Shown here in pieces: positions 56,212-64,000 of a stretch of DNA of 64,000 nt. Each line of letters opens with the position of its first letter. Position 1 is the stretch's first letter. A program made the position numbers and the translations under genes. This DNA is from an uncultured Tenacibaculum sp. (lineage in GTDB: Bacteria; Bacteroidota; Bacteroidia; Flavobacteriales; Flavobacteriaceae), in assembly GCA_947492185.1 (NCBI GenBank), contig CANLMR010000005.1:1-64000 (forward strand). Direction: 5' to 3'. The notes under the pieces are model-generated. The model ran no database searches. It was not told the origin of the DNA and was given only the letters and a program-made list of their open reading frames with translations.

Positions 56212-58070
56212 TGTCAGATATTATTCAATTACTTCCAGACCATGTTGCTAATCAAATAGCGGCTGGTGAAGTTGTACAACGCCCTGCATCGGTTGTTAAA
56301 GAGTTATTAGAGAATGCTATAGATGCTGGAGCTACTTCCATTACTTTATTATTAAAAGATGCTGGAAAAACATTGGTTCAAGTAATTGACAATGGAAAAG
56401 GAATGAGTACTACAGATGCTCGTTTGTGTTTTGAACGACATGCTACTTCTAAAATAAAAAATGCTGAAGATTTATTTAACTTAAATACCAAAGGATTTAG
56501 AGGTGAAGCTTTGGCTTCAATTGCAGCTATTGCTCATGTTGAATTAAAAACAAAACAAGAAGACGAAGAACTTGGAACTTGTATAAAAATTGAAGGCAGT
56601 AAAGTCGTTTCTCAAGATGTTACTTCTACTCCTAAAGGTACAAGTATTGCTGTTAAAAACCTATTCTACAACATTCCTGCTCGTAGAAATTTTTTAAAAT
56701 CTGATACCGTTGAAACTCGACATATTATTGATGAATTTCAACGAGTTGCTTTAGCACATCCAAATATTGCATTTGTATTACATCATAACAATAATGAAGT
56801 TTACAATTTAAAAAGCAGTAATCTAAGAAAGCGAATTGTTTCAATTTTTGGAAATAAAACTAACGAAAAGTTAGTTCCTGTTGAGGAACAAACAGATATT
56901 ATTTCAATTAGAGGATTTGTTGCTAAACCTGAATTCGCAAAAAAGAAAAGAGGTGAACAATTCTTTTTTGTAAACGATCGCTTTATTAAAAGTTCTTATT
57001 TAAACCATGCAATTAATAGTGCTTTTGAAGGATTACTTGAACAAGGTTCACATCCAACCTATTTTATCTATTTTGAAGTACCGCCAAATACAATCGATAT
57101 TAATATTCATCCTACCAAAACAGAGGTGAAATTTGATAATGAAAAGGCTTTGTATGCAATTATTAGAGCTACAGTTAAACACAGTTTAGGTCAGTATAAT
57201 GTTGCTCCTGTTTTAGATTTTAATAGAGATGCAACTCTAGACACACCTTACGACTTTAAAAATAAACCAAGTGTATCCACACCTAAAATAATTGTAGACC
57301 CAACATTCAATCCTTTTAAAAACGAAACATTAGATAAAAACCCAGTTCAATCTGAACGCTCAACATCAAGTTCAAGCAAAACGTATCAAAGCAATTTTAA
57401 AAAAGATGCAGGAAGCTGGGAATCATTATATGCGAATTTAAATACAGAATCGTTTAATTCTTCTAATAATCAAGAAGAACTATTTGAAAGTGAAAGAGAA
57501 ACTGAAACAGGAAAAACATTTCAAGTTCAGAAAAAATATATTTTAAGCACGATCAAATCAGGAGTTGTTCTAATTCATCAAACTTTAGCTCATCAACGTG
57601 TGCTGTATGAAGAATATTTAGAACATATTACCGTTAAAGAAGCGAATAGCCAGCAATTATTATTTCCTATTAACATTTCATTTTCACCAACAGATATTGA
57701 AATGATACAAGGAATGAAAGCTGATTTAGAAAGCGCTGGATTTGTGTTTAATGAATTCACAAAGGATACTGTTATTATTGGAGGAATACCAACTTCGATT
57801 TCTGAAAGTCAAATTACTTTGATTCTAGAACAGTTATTAGACGACATAAAATTAGAAGTTCCAGATGCCAGTTTTAGTCATTCTGATGTGATGGCAAAAT
57901 CGTTTGCAAAATCATTAGCTATAAAAACAGGAGCTGTATTATCAGGAAAAGAACAAGAAACTTTAGTGAATAATTTATTTTCTTGCAAAGAACCAAGCGT
58001 TTCTCCTCTAGGAAAACCAACGTTTAAAACCTTAACTTTACAAGAAATTGACACTATATTTAGCAAGTAA
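56211..58070 (+). CDS. mutL: DNA mismatch repair protein MutL
   Basis: A 619-residue mismatch-repair ATPase. GHKL motifs are VANQIAAGEVVQRP with LLENAIDAGA, DNGKGM and TKGFRGEALASIA. The transducer domain has VKNLFYNIPARRNFLK and INIHPTKTEVKF. A variable linker (about 345-430) leads to the C-terminal dimerisation domain. The usual endonuclease motif DQHAAHERVLYE reads HQTLAHQRVLYEE here, with the metal-binding Asp and His altered. It is translationally coupled to the small membrane protein. Confidence 0.94.
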   Translation: MSDIIQLLPDHVANQIAAGEVVQRPASVVKELLENAIDAGATSITLLLKDAGKTLVQVIDNGKGMSTTDARLCFERHATSKIKNAEDLFNLNTKGFRGEALASIAAIAHVELKTKQEDEELGTCIKIEGSKVVSQDVTSTPKGTSIAVKNLFYNIPARRNFLKSDTVETRHIIDEFQRVALAHPNIAFVLHHNNNEVYNLKSSNLRKRIVSIFGNKTNEKLVPVEEQTDIISIRGFVAKPEFAKKKRGEQFFFVNDRFIKSSYLNHAINSAFEGLLEQGSHPTYFIYFEVPPNTIDINIHPTKTEVKFDNEKALYAIIRATVKHSLGQYNVAPVLDFNRDATLDTPYDFKNKPSVSTPKIIVDPTFNPFKNETLDKNPVQSERSTSSSSKTYQSNFKKDAGSWESLYANLNTESFNSSNNQEELFESERETETGKTFQVQKKYILSTIKSGVVLIHQTLAHQRVLYEEYLEHITVKEANSQQLLFPINISFSPTDIEMIQGMKADLESAGFVFNEFTKDTVIIGGIPTSISESQITLILEQLLDDIKLEVPDASFSHSDVMAKSFAKSLAIKTGAVLSGKEQETLVNNLFSCKEPSVSPLGKPTFKTLTLQEIDTIFSK

Positions 58071-58072
58071 AA

Positions 58073-58798
58073 ATGAATAGATTAACTACAGCTATAAAAC
58101 ACCTTATTATAATCAATGTAATTCTGTTTTTCGCTCCTAAATTAATAGGAATGGATTTAACAAGAATACTTGCATTATACTTTCCAAAAAATGAATATTT
58201 CGGTTTTTGGCAATATATATCACACATGTTTATGCACGGAAGCGAGTTTCATCTTCTTTTTAACATGTATGGTTTATGGGCTTTTGGAACTCCACTAGAA
58301 CAAATGTGGGGAAAAAACAAGTTTATATTCTTTTATTTTTCTGCTGGAATTGGAGCTGGATTAATTTATAGTTTAGTTAATTACTATCAATTTAACGGGT
58401 TCTACGAACAATTAATCAACTCAGGGTTAACTACTTCCAACATACAAAGCATATTAGATACTGGAAAATATAATGCAGAAATAATACAACTTACAAATAA
58501 AGAAATGAGTGAGTTTTATTCACTTTACCATACACCTGCAGTTGGTGCTTCTGGTGCAGTTTATGGAATTTTGGTAGCATTTGGTTTAGCATTTCCAAAT
58601 GCAAAATTAGCTTTAATTTTCTTCCCTGTTCCTATAGCTGCAAAATACTTTATTCCTTTAATGATTTTAGGTGATCTATTCTTTGGAGTTACTAAATATT
58701 CTATTGGTAATGTTGCTCACTTTGCACACGTTGGTGGGGCTATTATCGGTTTTATAATTGCTTGGTATTGGAAGAAAAATCAATTCAAAATAAATTAA
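58073..58798 (+). CDS. Rhomboid family intramembrane serine protease, first of pair
   Basis: A 241-residue membrane protease with six helices. The HxxxN region is HGSEFHLLFNMY, the catalytic serine lies in PAVGASGAVYG and the histidine in HFAHVGGAIIG. A 50-residue loop between helices (about 105-155) is unusual in length. Rhomboids cut membrane proteins within the bilayer. It starts two bases after mutL and is followed four bases later by a second rhomboid. Confidence 0.9.
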   Translation: MNRLTTAIKHLIIINVILFFAPKLIGMDLTRILALYFPKNEYFGFWQYISHMFMHGSEFHLLFNMYGLWAFGTPLEQMWGKNKFIFFYFSAGIGAGLIYSLVNYYQFNGFYEQLINSGLTTSNIQSILDTGKYNAEIIQLTNKEMSEFYSLYHTPAVGASGAVYGILVAFGLAFPNAKLALIFFPVPIAAKYFIPLMILGDLFFGVTKYSIGNVAHFAHVGGAIIGFIIAWYWKKNQFKIN

Positions 58799-58801
58799 AA
58801 C

Positions 58802-59662
58802 ATGGAAAAAATAAAGCAACATTTCTTAAGAGCATCTATGCTAGAGAAAATCATCTACGTTAACATTATTGTTTTTGTAGTAGAAATGTTGATTTCTTCT
58901 TTTACCGGTTTATATAAAAACCAATTAAACTTTATAGATGAATGGTTTGCTTTATCATCTTCTCTAGATGACTACATTACCAAACCATGGTCTATTATTT
59001 CATATGGTTTTTTACATGCAGATTTTTTACACATCCTTTTCAACTGTATTTCACTATATATTTTTGGACGACTTTTTATAGAATATTTCACTCAAAAACA
59101 GTTATTAAACTTCTATTTATTAGGAACCATTTTTGGCGGATTCCTTTTTTTAATTGCTATGAACACCTTCCCTGTTTTTCAAGGAAGAAACCATATTTTA
59201 GTGGGTGCTTCAGCTGGTATTTATGCTATAATGGTGGGAATTGCAACCTATATCCCTAACTATGAACTAAGAATACCATTAATAAATATATACCTAAAAG
59301 TGTGGTACTTAGTTGCATTTTTTATAGTTATGAATTTAATTAGCTTATCAGCTGCGAATGGAGGTGGGCATTTTGCTCATTTAGGAGGAGCTTTATTTGG
59401 TTTTTTATATGTTAGTCAAGCTAGTAATAAAGAATTAGATATTTTTAAAAATATTAGTAAGTGGTTTAAAAGAGATAAAAAAAACTTAAAAACCGTTTAT
59501 AAATCTGATAACCCAAAACCTAGAAAAAAAGACACGCTACGCAATAAGTCTGAAAATCAGCAAAAAATAGATGAAATTTTAGATAAGATTGGAAAATCAG
59601 GATATGATGCATTAACAAAAGAAGAAAAAGAATTTTTATTCAAGCAAGGAAATCCTAAATAA
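58802..59662 (+). CDS. Rhomboid family protease with C-terminal cytosolic domain
   Basis: A 286-residue protein. The rhomboid core (about 15-205) has HADFLHILFNCIS, the serine in LVGASAGIYA and the histidine in GGGHFAHLGGALFG. A basic linker with KPRKKDTLRNKSENQ leads to a short helical tail, QKIDEILDKIGKSGYDALTKEEKEFL, seen in many Bacteroidota rhomboids (DUF6576-like). Both catalytic residues are present, so activity is expected. Its stop overlaps the next gene by one base (TAATG). Confidence 0.9.
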   Translation: MEKIKQHFLRASMLEKIIYVNIIVFVVEMLISSFTGLYKNQLNFIDEWFALSSSLDDYITKPWSIISYGFLHADFLHILFNCISLYIFGRLFIEYFTQKQLLNFYLLGTIFGGFLFLIAMNTFPVFQGRNHILVGASAGIYAIMVGIATYIPNYELRIPLINIYLKVWYLVAFFIVMNLISLSAANGGGHFAHLGGALFGFLYVSQASNKELDIFKNISKWFKRDKKNLKTVYKSDNPKPRKKDTLRNKSENQQKIDEILDKIGKSGYDALTKEEKEFLFKQGNPK

Positions 59663-60684
59663 TGGCTAAGAAAAACCAGTTTAATTTCTTTCATAAGTTG
59701 CTCTATTTTACAAATTCAATAGTAGCAACTATTTTATTACTGTCTTATTTTTTAGCTTTTGTGTCGCCAAAAACTATCCCAGTTTTTTCTGTAGCTAGTT
59801 TAGCTGTTCCTTTTTTAATTGTTGTTAACCTAGTTTTTTTTATCTATTGGGTTATTAAACTTAAAAAACATTTTATACTATCTGGTGTTGTACTAGCTTT
59901 TGGTTGGTTATTCTTCCCTCCTTTCGTAAAACTTAGCAAAAAAAACATAGCTTTAAACACAGATGCAAAAGTAATGAGCTATAATGTTCGTATGTTTAAC
60001 ATATATAATTGGATTGAGGAAAAAGATATTGATAAAAAAATAACAGCTTTCATTAATAAAAAAAAACCCGATGTTCTTGCTTTACAAGAATACTACGATT
60101 CTGAAGATAGAGAATTGAATTACCCATACAAATATTTTGTTGCTAAGTCTCAAAAAAACAATTTTGGATTAGCTATTTTTTCCAAATATAAAATTATAAA
60201 CAAAGGTTCATTAGACTTTAAAAAAAGTGCTAATAATGCTATTTATATAGATATTTTAAAAGAAAAAGATACAATTAGGATATATAACATCCATTTACAA
60301 TCGTTAAAATTAAACCCGCAAAAAGAAAATTTCGGCGAAGCTAATTCAGAAAAATTAATAGACCGATTAAAAACAGGATTTAAAAAGCAAGCCTCTCAAG
60401 TTGAATCATTTTTAGCACATGAAAAACAATGGAAAGGGCGAAAAGTAATTTGTGGAGATTTTAATAATACTGCTTTTTCTTGGGTATATAGACAAATTAG
60501 TCAAAACAAAAAAGATGCGTTTGAAGTAGCAGGTAGTGGACTTGGTAAAACTTTTAATTATTTTTTTCCTGTACGAATTGACTTCATTTTAACTGATGAA
60601 AAGACTAAAATCCATAGCTTTAAAACCTATTCAGAAAAATTCTCCGATCACTTCCCTATAATGTCTAGAATAAATTTTGAATAA
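59662..60684 (+). CDS. Membrane-anchored endonuclease/exonuclease/phosphatase family protein
   Basis: A 340-residue protein. Three N-terminal membrane helices (about 12-95) precede an EEP domain (about 100-340) with SYNVRMFN, the Glu in PDVLALQEYYDS, ICGDFNNTAFSW and the closing FSDHFPIMS. EEP domains cleave phosphodiesters in nucleic acids, lipids or nucleotides. The membrane anchor suggests a lipid or extracytoplasmic substrate, by inference. It is coupled to the rhomboid gene. Confidence 0.85.
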   Translation: MAKKNQFNFFHKLLYFTNSIVATILLLSYFLAFVSPKTIPVFSVASLAVPFLIVVNLVFFIYWVIKLKKHFILSGVVLAFGWLFFPPFVKLSKKNIALNTDAKVMSYNVRMFNIYNWIEEKDIDKKITAFINKKKPDVLALQEYYDSEDRELNYPYKYFVAKSQKNNFGLAIFSKYKIINKGSLDFKKSANNAIYIDILKEKDTIRIYNIHLQSLKLNPQKENFGEANSEKLIDRLKTGFKKQASQVESFLAHEKQWKGRKVICGDFNNTAFSWVYRQISQNKKDAFEVAGSGLGKTFNYFFPVRIDFILTDEKTKIHSFKTYSEKFSDHFPIMSRINFE

Positions 60685-60725
60685 CTATCTTAGCGCACTA
60701 TTAAACGTATAAATTTCTAACTTTC

Positions 60726-61865
60726 ATGGAACATTTTGATGTAGCTGTAATTGGTAGCGGACCATCGGGAGCTTCAACTGCTTTTCATTTAGCAAAAAAA
60801 GGAATTTCAACTGTACTTATTGAAAAAGAAAAACTACCTAGATACAAAACATGCGGTGGTGGATTTGTATATAGAGGACGAAGAGACCTTCCTTTTGATA
60901 TTAGTTCTGTAGTAGAACGCGAGTTTCATACTGTTGATATTTTTCTTGGTAATACTTTACACTTTAAAACAGAAAGAGAAGATCCAACTATTACCATGAT
61001 CATGAGGGATTCTTTTGATAATTTAATTGTTGAGGAAGCTAAAAAACAAGGAATTACCTTGTTAGAAGAAAATAAATTAATAGATATAACTTTCGAAAAC
61101 GAGAAAGCTATACTTACTACCGATAAAACAAAACTCTCTGTTAAATTTGTTGTAGCAGCAGACGGAGCTTTAAGTCCTACTGCAAAAATGGCTGGTTGGA
61201 CAGAAGAAACCAGAAAGTTAATTCCAGCTTTAGAATATGAAGTTGAAGTACCTGAAGAAGATTTTAATCGCTTAAAAGATCAGGTTCGTTTTGATATTGA
61301 TGCAATTCCTTATGGTTATGCATGGAATTTCCCTAAGAAAAACCACTTATCGGTTGGAGTGGCATCTACAAAAAAGGCTAGAATCAATTTAAAAAAATAC
61401 TACCAAGAGTATTTAAAAACTATTGGTATCACTACTATTCTTAAAGAATCTCAGCATGGTTTTCAAATTCCTATAGCGCCAAGAACTGATGGTTTTGTAA
61501 AACAAAATGTGTTTTTAATTGGTGATGCTGCTGGGTTTGCAGATCCTATTACTGCTGAAGGGATTTCTAATGCAATATACAGTGGGGTTTTAGTTGCTGA
61601 CGCAATAAGTGAAGCTGAGCTAAATTTAGACAAGGCAGCTGCTTTGTATGAAGAAAAACTTAACGAAAAACTTATCCCAGAAATTAAAACCGGATTGTGG
61701 TTAGCAAAATGGTTTTACGAGCAAAAGACTATCAGAAATGTAATGCTTAAAAAATACGGACAACGTTTTAGCGATGCTATGGCGGATGTTTTTCATGGTG
61801 ATAGATCATATCCTACTGATATAAAACAAGCAATTACTAGAAAAATAAAAGAATTAGTATTTTAA
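60726..61865 (+). CDS. FAD-dependent geranylgeranyl reductase-type oxidoreductase
   Basis: A 379-residue flavoprotein with FAD-binding VIGSGPSGASTAFHLAKKG (9-27), the family-specific RYKTCGGG (cysteine near 45), and the second FAD motif IGDAAGFADPITAEGIS. Relatives reduce double bonds in prenyl chains, as in menaquinone or lipid tails, and some modify other hydrophobic substrates. The substrate cannot be determined here. It is followed by a bidirectional terminator. Confidence 0.85.
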   Translation: MEHFDVAVIGSGPSGASTAFHLAKKGISTVLIEKEKLPRYKTCGGGFVYRGRRDLPFDISSVVEREFHTVDIFLGNTLHFKTEREDPTITMIMRDSFDNLIVEEAKKQGITLLEENKLIDITFENEKAILTTDKTKLSVKFVVAADGALSPTAKMAGWTEETRKLIPALEYEVEVPEEDFNRLKDQVRFDIDAIPYGYAWNFPKKNHLSVGVASTKKARINLKKYYQEYLKTIGITTILKESQHGFQIPIAPRTDGFVKQNVFLIGDAAGFADPITAEGISNAIYSGVLVADAISEAELNLDKAAALYEEKLNEKLIPEIKTGLWLAKWFYEQKTIRNVMLKKYGQRFSDAMADVFHGDRSYPTDIKQAITRKIKELVF

Positions 61866-61882
61866 ATTTCAAAATATTAAAT

Positions 61883-61918
61883 AAAAAAAGCCTCTTAATA
61901 AATTAAGAGGCTTTTTTT
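61883..61918. terminator. Bidirectional terminator
   Basis: AAAAAAAGCCTCTTAA and TTAAGAGGCTTTTTTT form a long perfect stem with a short loop between two convergent genes. Confidence 0.92.
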
Positions 61919-61950
61919 ATTTCTTTTTATTCTTCTATAAAAATTTTTCC

Positions 61951-64000
61951 TTATTCAATAATAAATCGCTTGTTAGCTTTTGTATATTCATTTTCCAATC
62001 TTAAGATATACACTCCAGATTCGAAACGATCTACATTAATAGCTCTGGTATTATTCAATGTTCCTCTATCAAGAACTTGACCTAGCATATTAATAACACT
62101 ATACTTAGTACCTGATAAATTATTTCCAGAAATTACTTTTAAAAGATTTCCTTTTTTAACAGGAACTGGAGCTACAATTAAAGACGATAAAACATCTTCA
62201 TCTTGATCTCCTAAAGTATCTACTCTAGTTCCAAAACTTACTGTTTCAACCAATGAAGCACTACAAGAACCTTCATAAATCCTTACATTAGTAAAAGTAG
62301 AATTATTACCTGAACCTGCATCGTTATCATTAATAAACACTAATCTATCCATAGAACCAGTATAAGAATCTCCAACAGGAATCACATACGTTTGTGTACC
62401 TCCAGCATAATTATCGAAATTCGTTATACCATAGTTTTGAGTACCATGAACTTTAAAGTATCTCGTAGATGTTAAGGTGTTATCATTTTCAAATCCAACA
62501 CCATGAATCTCACCTTGAGAAGTACTACTGAATTCAAACTCAATTACTGTATTAGCCGTAACTGTATAATTCAATGGAATGTATTTCCAAGTATTGTTTG
62601 TTAATGTTAATGAAGCTCCTCCATTTCCAACAGAGAAATTACCAGCACTATCTTGATTAGAGAATGGTGTAATTGTGAAACTATTAAAATCTAATGAAGC
62701 ACATCCAGGATCTGGGCCACCTGTATCTTCTCCAATAGAAATTGCATCTAAAGCAATATCACTTTGCCAACCACTACCACCAGAACCTGTAACCACTGTA
62801 AATCTTATTTGCACACTAGATTCGCCTGCATAAGCAGTTAAATCAACATTTGCGGCATTCCATTGATTACCTTGGTCTCCAGTTTGAGTAAATATTGATG
62901 TCCAAGCACCTGTATTATTAGTTCTAGCTTCTGCAGTTAATGAATTAATTGCACTACCAAACATATGATATTGGAATTGTAAACTTGGAGTTGTTAATGA
63001 ACTAAAGTTTAAACAAGGAGAATTTAAAATTGCCGTTTTATTTGGGAAACCTGTTCCATCACCTGAAGCTTCTACATAAATATAGGTAGCTCCATCTGCT
63101 CCGCTACTTGGTCCTGTATTACTCGAAGGCGTTCCTCCTGTATCTCTTGTAAAGTCTATATCGTCTCCAGAAGTGGCATTTTCCCAACTTCCAAAGCTTG
63201 ATTCGAAACTTTCAGCAAAAGGATACGAAGTAATTTCTCCATTACATCCACTTGGATCCGGAGGAGTAGTTCCTCCATTTTGGATCGCCACAGCATCTAA
63301 AGCAATATCACTTTGCCATCCACTAGTTCCTGTACCAGTAACTACTACAAAACGTAATTGCACACTAGCTTGACTAGCATAAGCAGCTAAATCTACACTT
63401 GCATCATTCCATTGATTTCCTTTATCTCCAGATTGCGTGAAAACCGACGTCCAATCTCCTGTATTGTCAGTTCTAGCTTCAACAGTTAAAGAATTAATTG
63501 CACTACCAAACATGTGGTATTGGAAAGATAAATTAGGATCTGTTAATGATGAGAAATTTAAACAAGGAGAATTTAATACTGCTCTTTTATTTGGGAAACC
63601 AGTTCCGTCTCCTGAAGCTTCAACATAAATATATGTAGAACCATCTGAAGCAGCACTTGGTCCTGTATTACTTGATGGTGTTCCACCAGAATTTCTAGTG
63701 AAATCAATATCATCACCAGAAGTAGCATTTGACCACTCACCAAAATTAGTTTCAAAACTCTCACTAAAAGGGAATGTTGTAACATCTCCTGAACACACAT
63801 CTGGTGTTGGATCTGGACCTCCACCATCACAAGGATTTACGAAAGAAACCGTTTGATCTGAATTTGTATTTGTTCCTCCATTTGAATTTTCATTTGCGCC
63901 TTCTCCTACACCTCTTTCAGCAAAAGCTTTCCAAATTAAACATCTATACTGACCTCCATATAAATCTTGATCTGCTTGTAAAATACCATCACGTCCTGAA
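61951..64000 (-). CDS. C-terminal part of a secreted M36-type metallopeptidase with type IX sorting tail
   Basis: The frame is open to the window edge with no stop, so the gene continues beyond 64000. Its first visible segment, GRDGILQADQDLYGGQYRCL then IWKAFAERGVGEGA, matches the end of fungalysin-type (M36) peptidase domains. Two jelly-roll/MAM-like domains of about 170 residues follow (63790-63240 and 63240-62720), very similar to each other (SESFETNFGEWSNATSGDDIDF and AESFESSFGSWENATSGDDIDF). A third beta domain and a type IX secretion C-terminal signal (YSVINMLGQVL, FESGVYILRLE, KRFIIE) end the chain. The catalytic HEXXH region would lie outside the window. Confidence 0.8.
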   Translation of the reverse strand, partial: SGRDGILQADQDLYGGQYRCLIWKAFAERGVGEGANENSNGGTNTNSDQTVSFVNPCDGGGPDPTPDVCSGDVTTFPFSESFETNFGEWSNATSGDDIDFTRNSGGTPSSNTGPSAASDGSTYIYVEASGDGTGFPNKRAVLNSPCLNFSSLTDPNLSFQYHMFGSAINSLTVEARTDNTGDWTSVFTQSGDKGNQWNDASVDLAAYASQASVQLRFVVVTGTGTSGWQSDIALDAVAIQNGGTTPPDPSGCNGEITSYPFAESFESSFGSWENATSGDDIDFTRDTGGTPSSNTGPSSGADGATYIYVEASGDGTGFPNKTAILNSPCLNFSSLTTPSLQFQYHMFGSAINSLTAEARTNNTGAWTSIFTQTGDQGNQWNAANVDLTAYAGESSVQIRFTVVTGSGGSGWQSDIALDAISIGEDTGGPDPGCASLDFNSFTITPFSNQDSAGNFSVGNGGASLTLTNNTWKYIPLNYTVTANTVIEFEFSSTSQGEIHGVGFENDNTLTSTRYFKVHGTQNYGITNFDNYAGGTQTYVIPVGDSYTGSMDRLVFINDNDAGSGNNSTFTNVRIYEGSCSASLVETVSFGTRVDTLGDQDEDVLSSLIVAPVPVKKGNLLKVISGNNLSGTKYSVINMLGQVLDRGTLNNTRAINVDRFESGVYILRLENEYTKANKRFIIE

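Noticed and set aside
63573..63830. Open frame of 85 codons overlapping the M36-type gene end
   Set aside because: It is an alternative frame of the repeat-bearing gene, which has clear domain structure and runs through the window edge.

Overview
The window looks like chromosome of a marine-type member of the Flavobacteriaceae (Bacteroidota). The reasons are low GC, Bacteroidota promoters (TTTG, about 19-20 bases, TAnnTTTG), a SusC/SusD pair, many lipoproteins, the gliding-motility peptidyl-prolyl isomerase GldI, a type IX secretion sorting tail, and the bacillithiol gene bshB1. No phage, insertion sequence or CRISPR array was seen. Most of the window is ordinary core genome with one clear accessory locus.

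Layout. 1-5.5 kb: tRNA-His, bshB1 overlapped with a trans-sulfuration enzyme, a MATE pump, a DUF2520 protein with a KdsC-type phosphatase, and a DUF2147 protein. 5.5-8 kb: a DUF255 lipoprotein and a patch of palindromic intergenic repeats. 8-28 kb: a carbohydrate-utilisation locus. Its nine-gene minus-strand operon runs susC, susD, a VCBS/FG-GAP lipoprotein, an SMP-30 gluconolactonase, a GH3 beta-glucosidase (frameshifted at an A10 tract), a fused gluconokinase/6-phosphogluconate dehydrogenase, a GntP permease, a GPH-type MFS carrier and a lyase-like lipoprotein. A divergent AraC regulator and a second GH3 enzyme follow. The set suggests capture of a beta-glucoside carrying a gluconate or lactone end: lactone opening, glycosidic cleavage, gluconate import, then phosphorylation and oxidative decarboxylation in one polypeptide.

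28.1-28.9 kb has no protein gene. It holds three tandem, diverged copies of what look like small RNA genes on the minus strand. Each has a TATATTTG box, a conserved 26-base core and its own terminator-like hairpin with a different stem sequence. This is the most novel-looking item in the window. It lies directly downstream of a split phosphorelay (multi-PAS histidine kinase, HPt protein, LytTR regulator, with a separate CheY-like protein nearby).

33-64 kb: a tRNA-Ser/Pro/Arg operon, an HD-domain 7TM phosphohydrolase, thiolase, an NlpC/P60 peptidase, a TPR protein, gyrA, clpC and two GT39 glycosyltransferases. Then a minus-strand operon nrnA-gldI-FKBP-cyclophilin/FKBP-PAP2, ndk, a DciA-like protein, recF, a TPR membrane protein, ribH, a small membrane protein, mutL, two rhomboids, an EEP-family protein and an FAD reductase. 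The window ends inside a gene whose visible part is the C-terminal half of a secreted M36-type metallopeptidase with two near-identical jelly-roll repeats and a type IX sorting tail.
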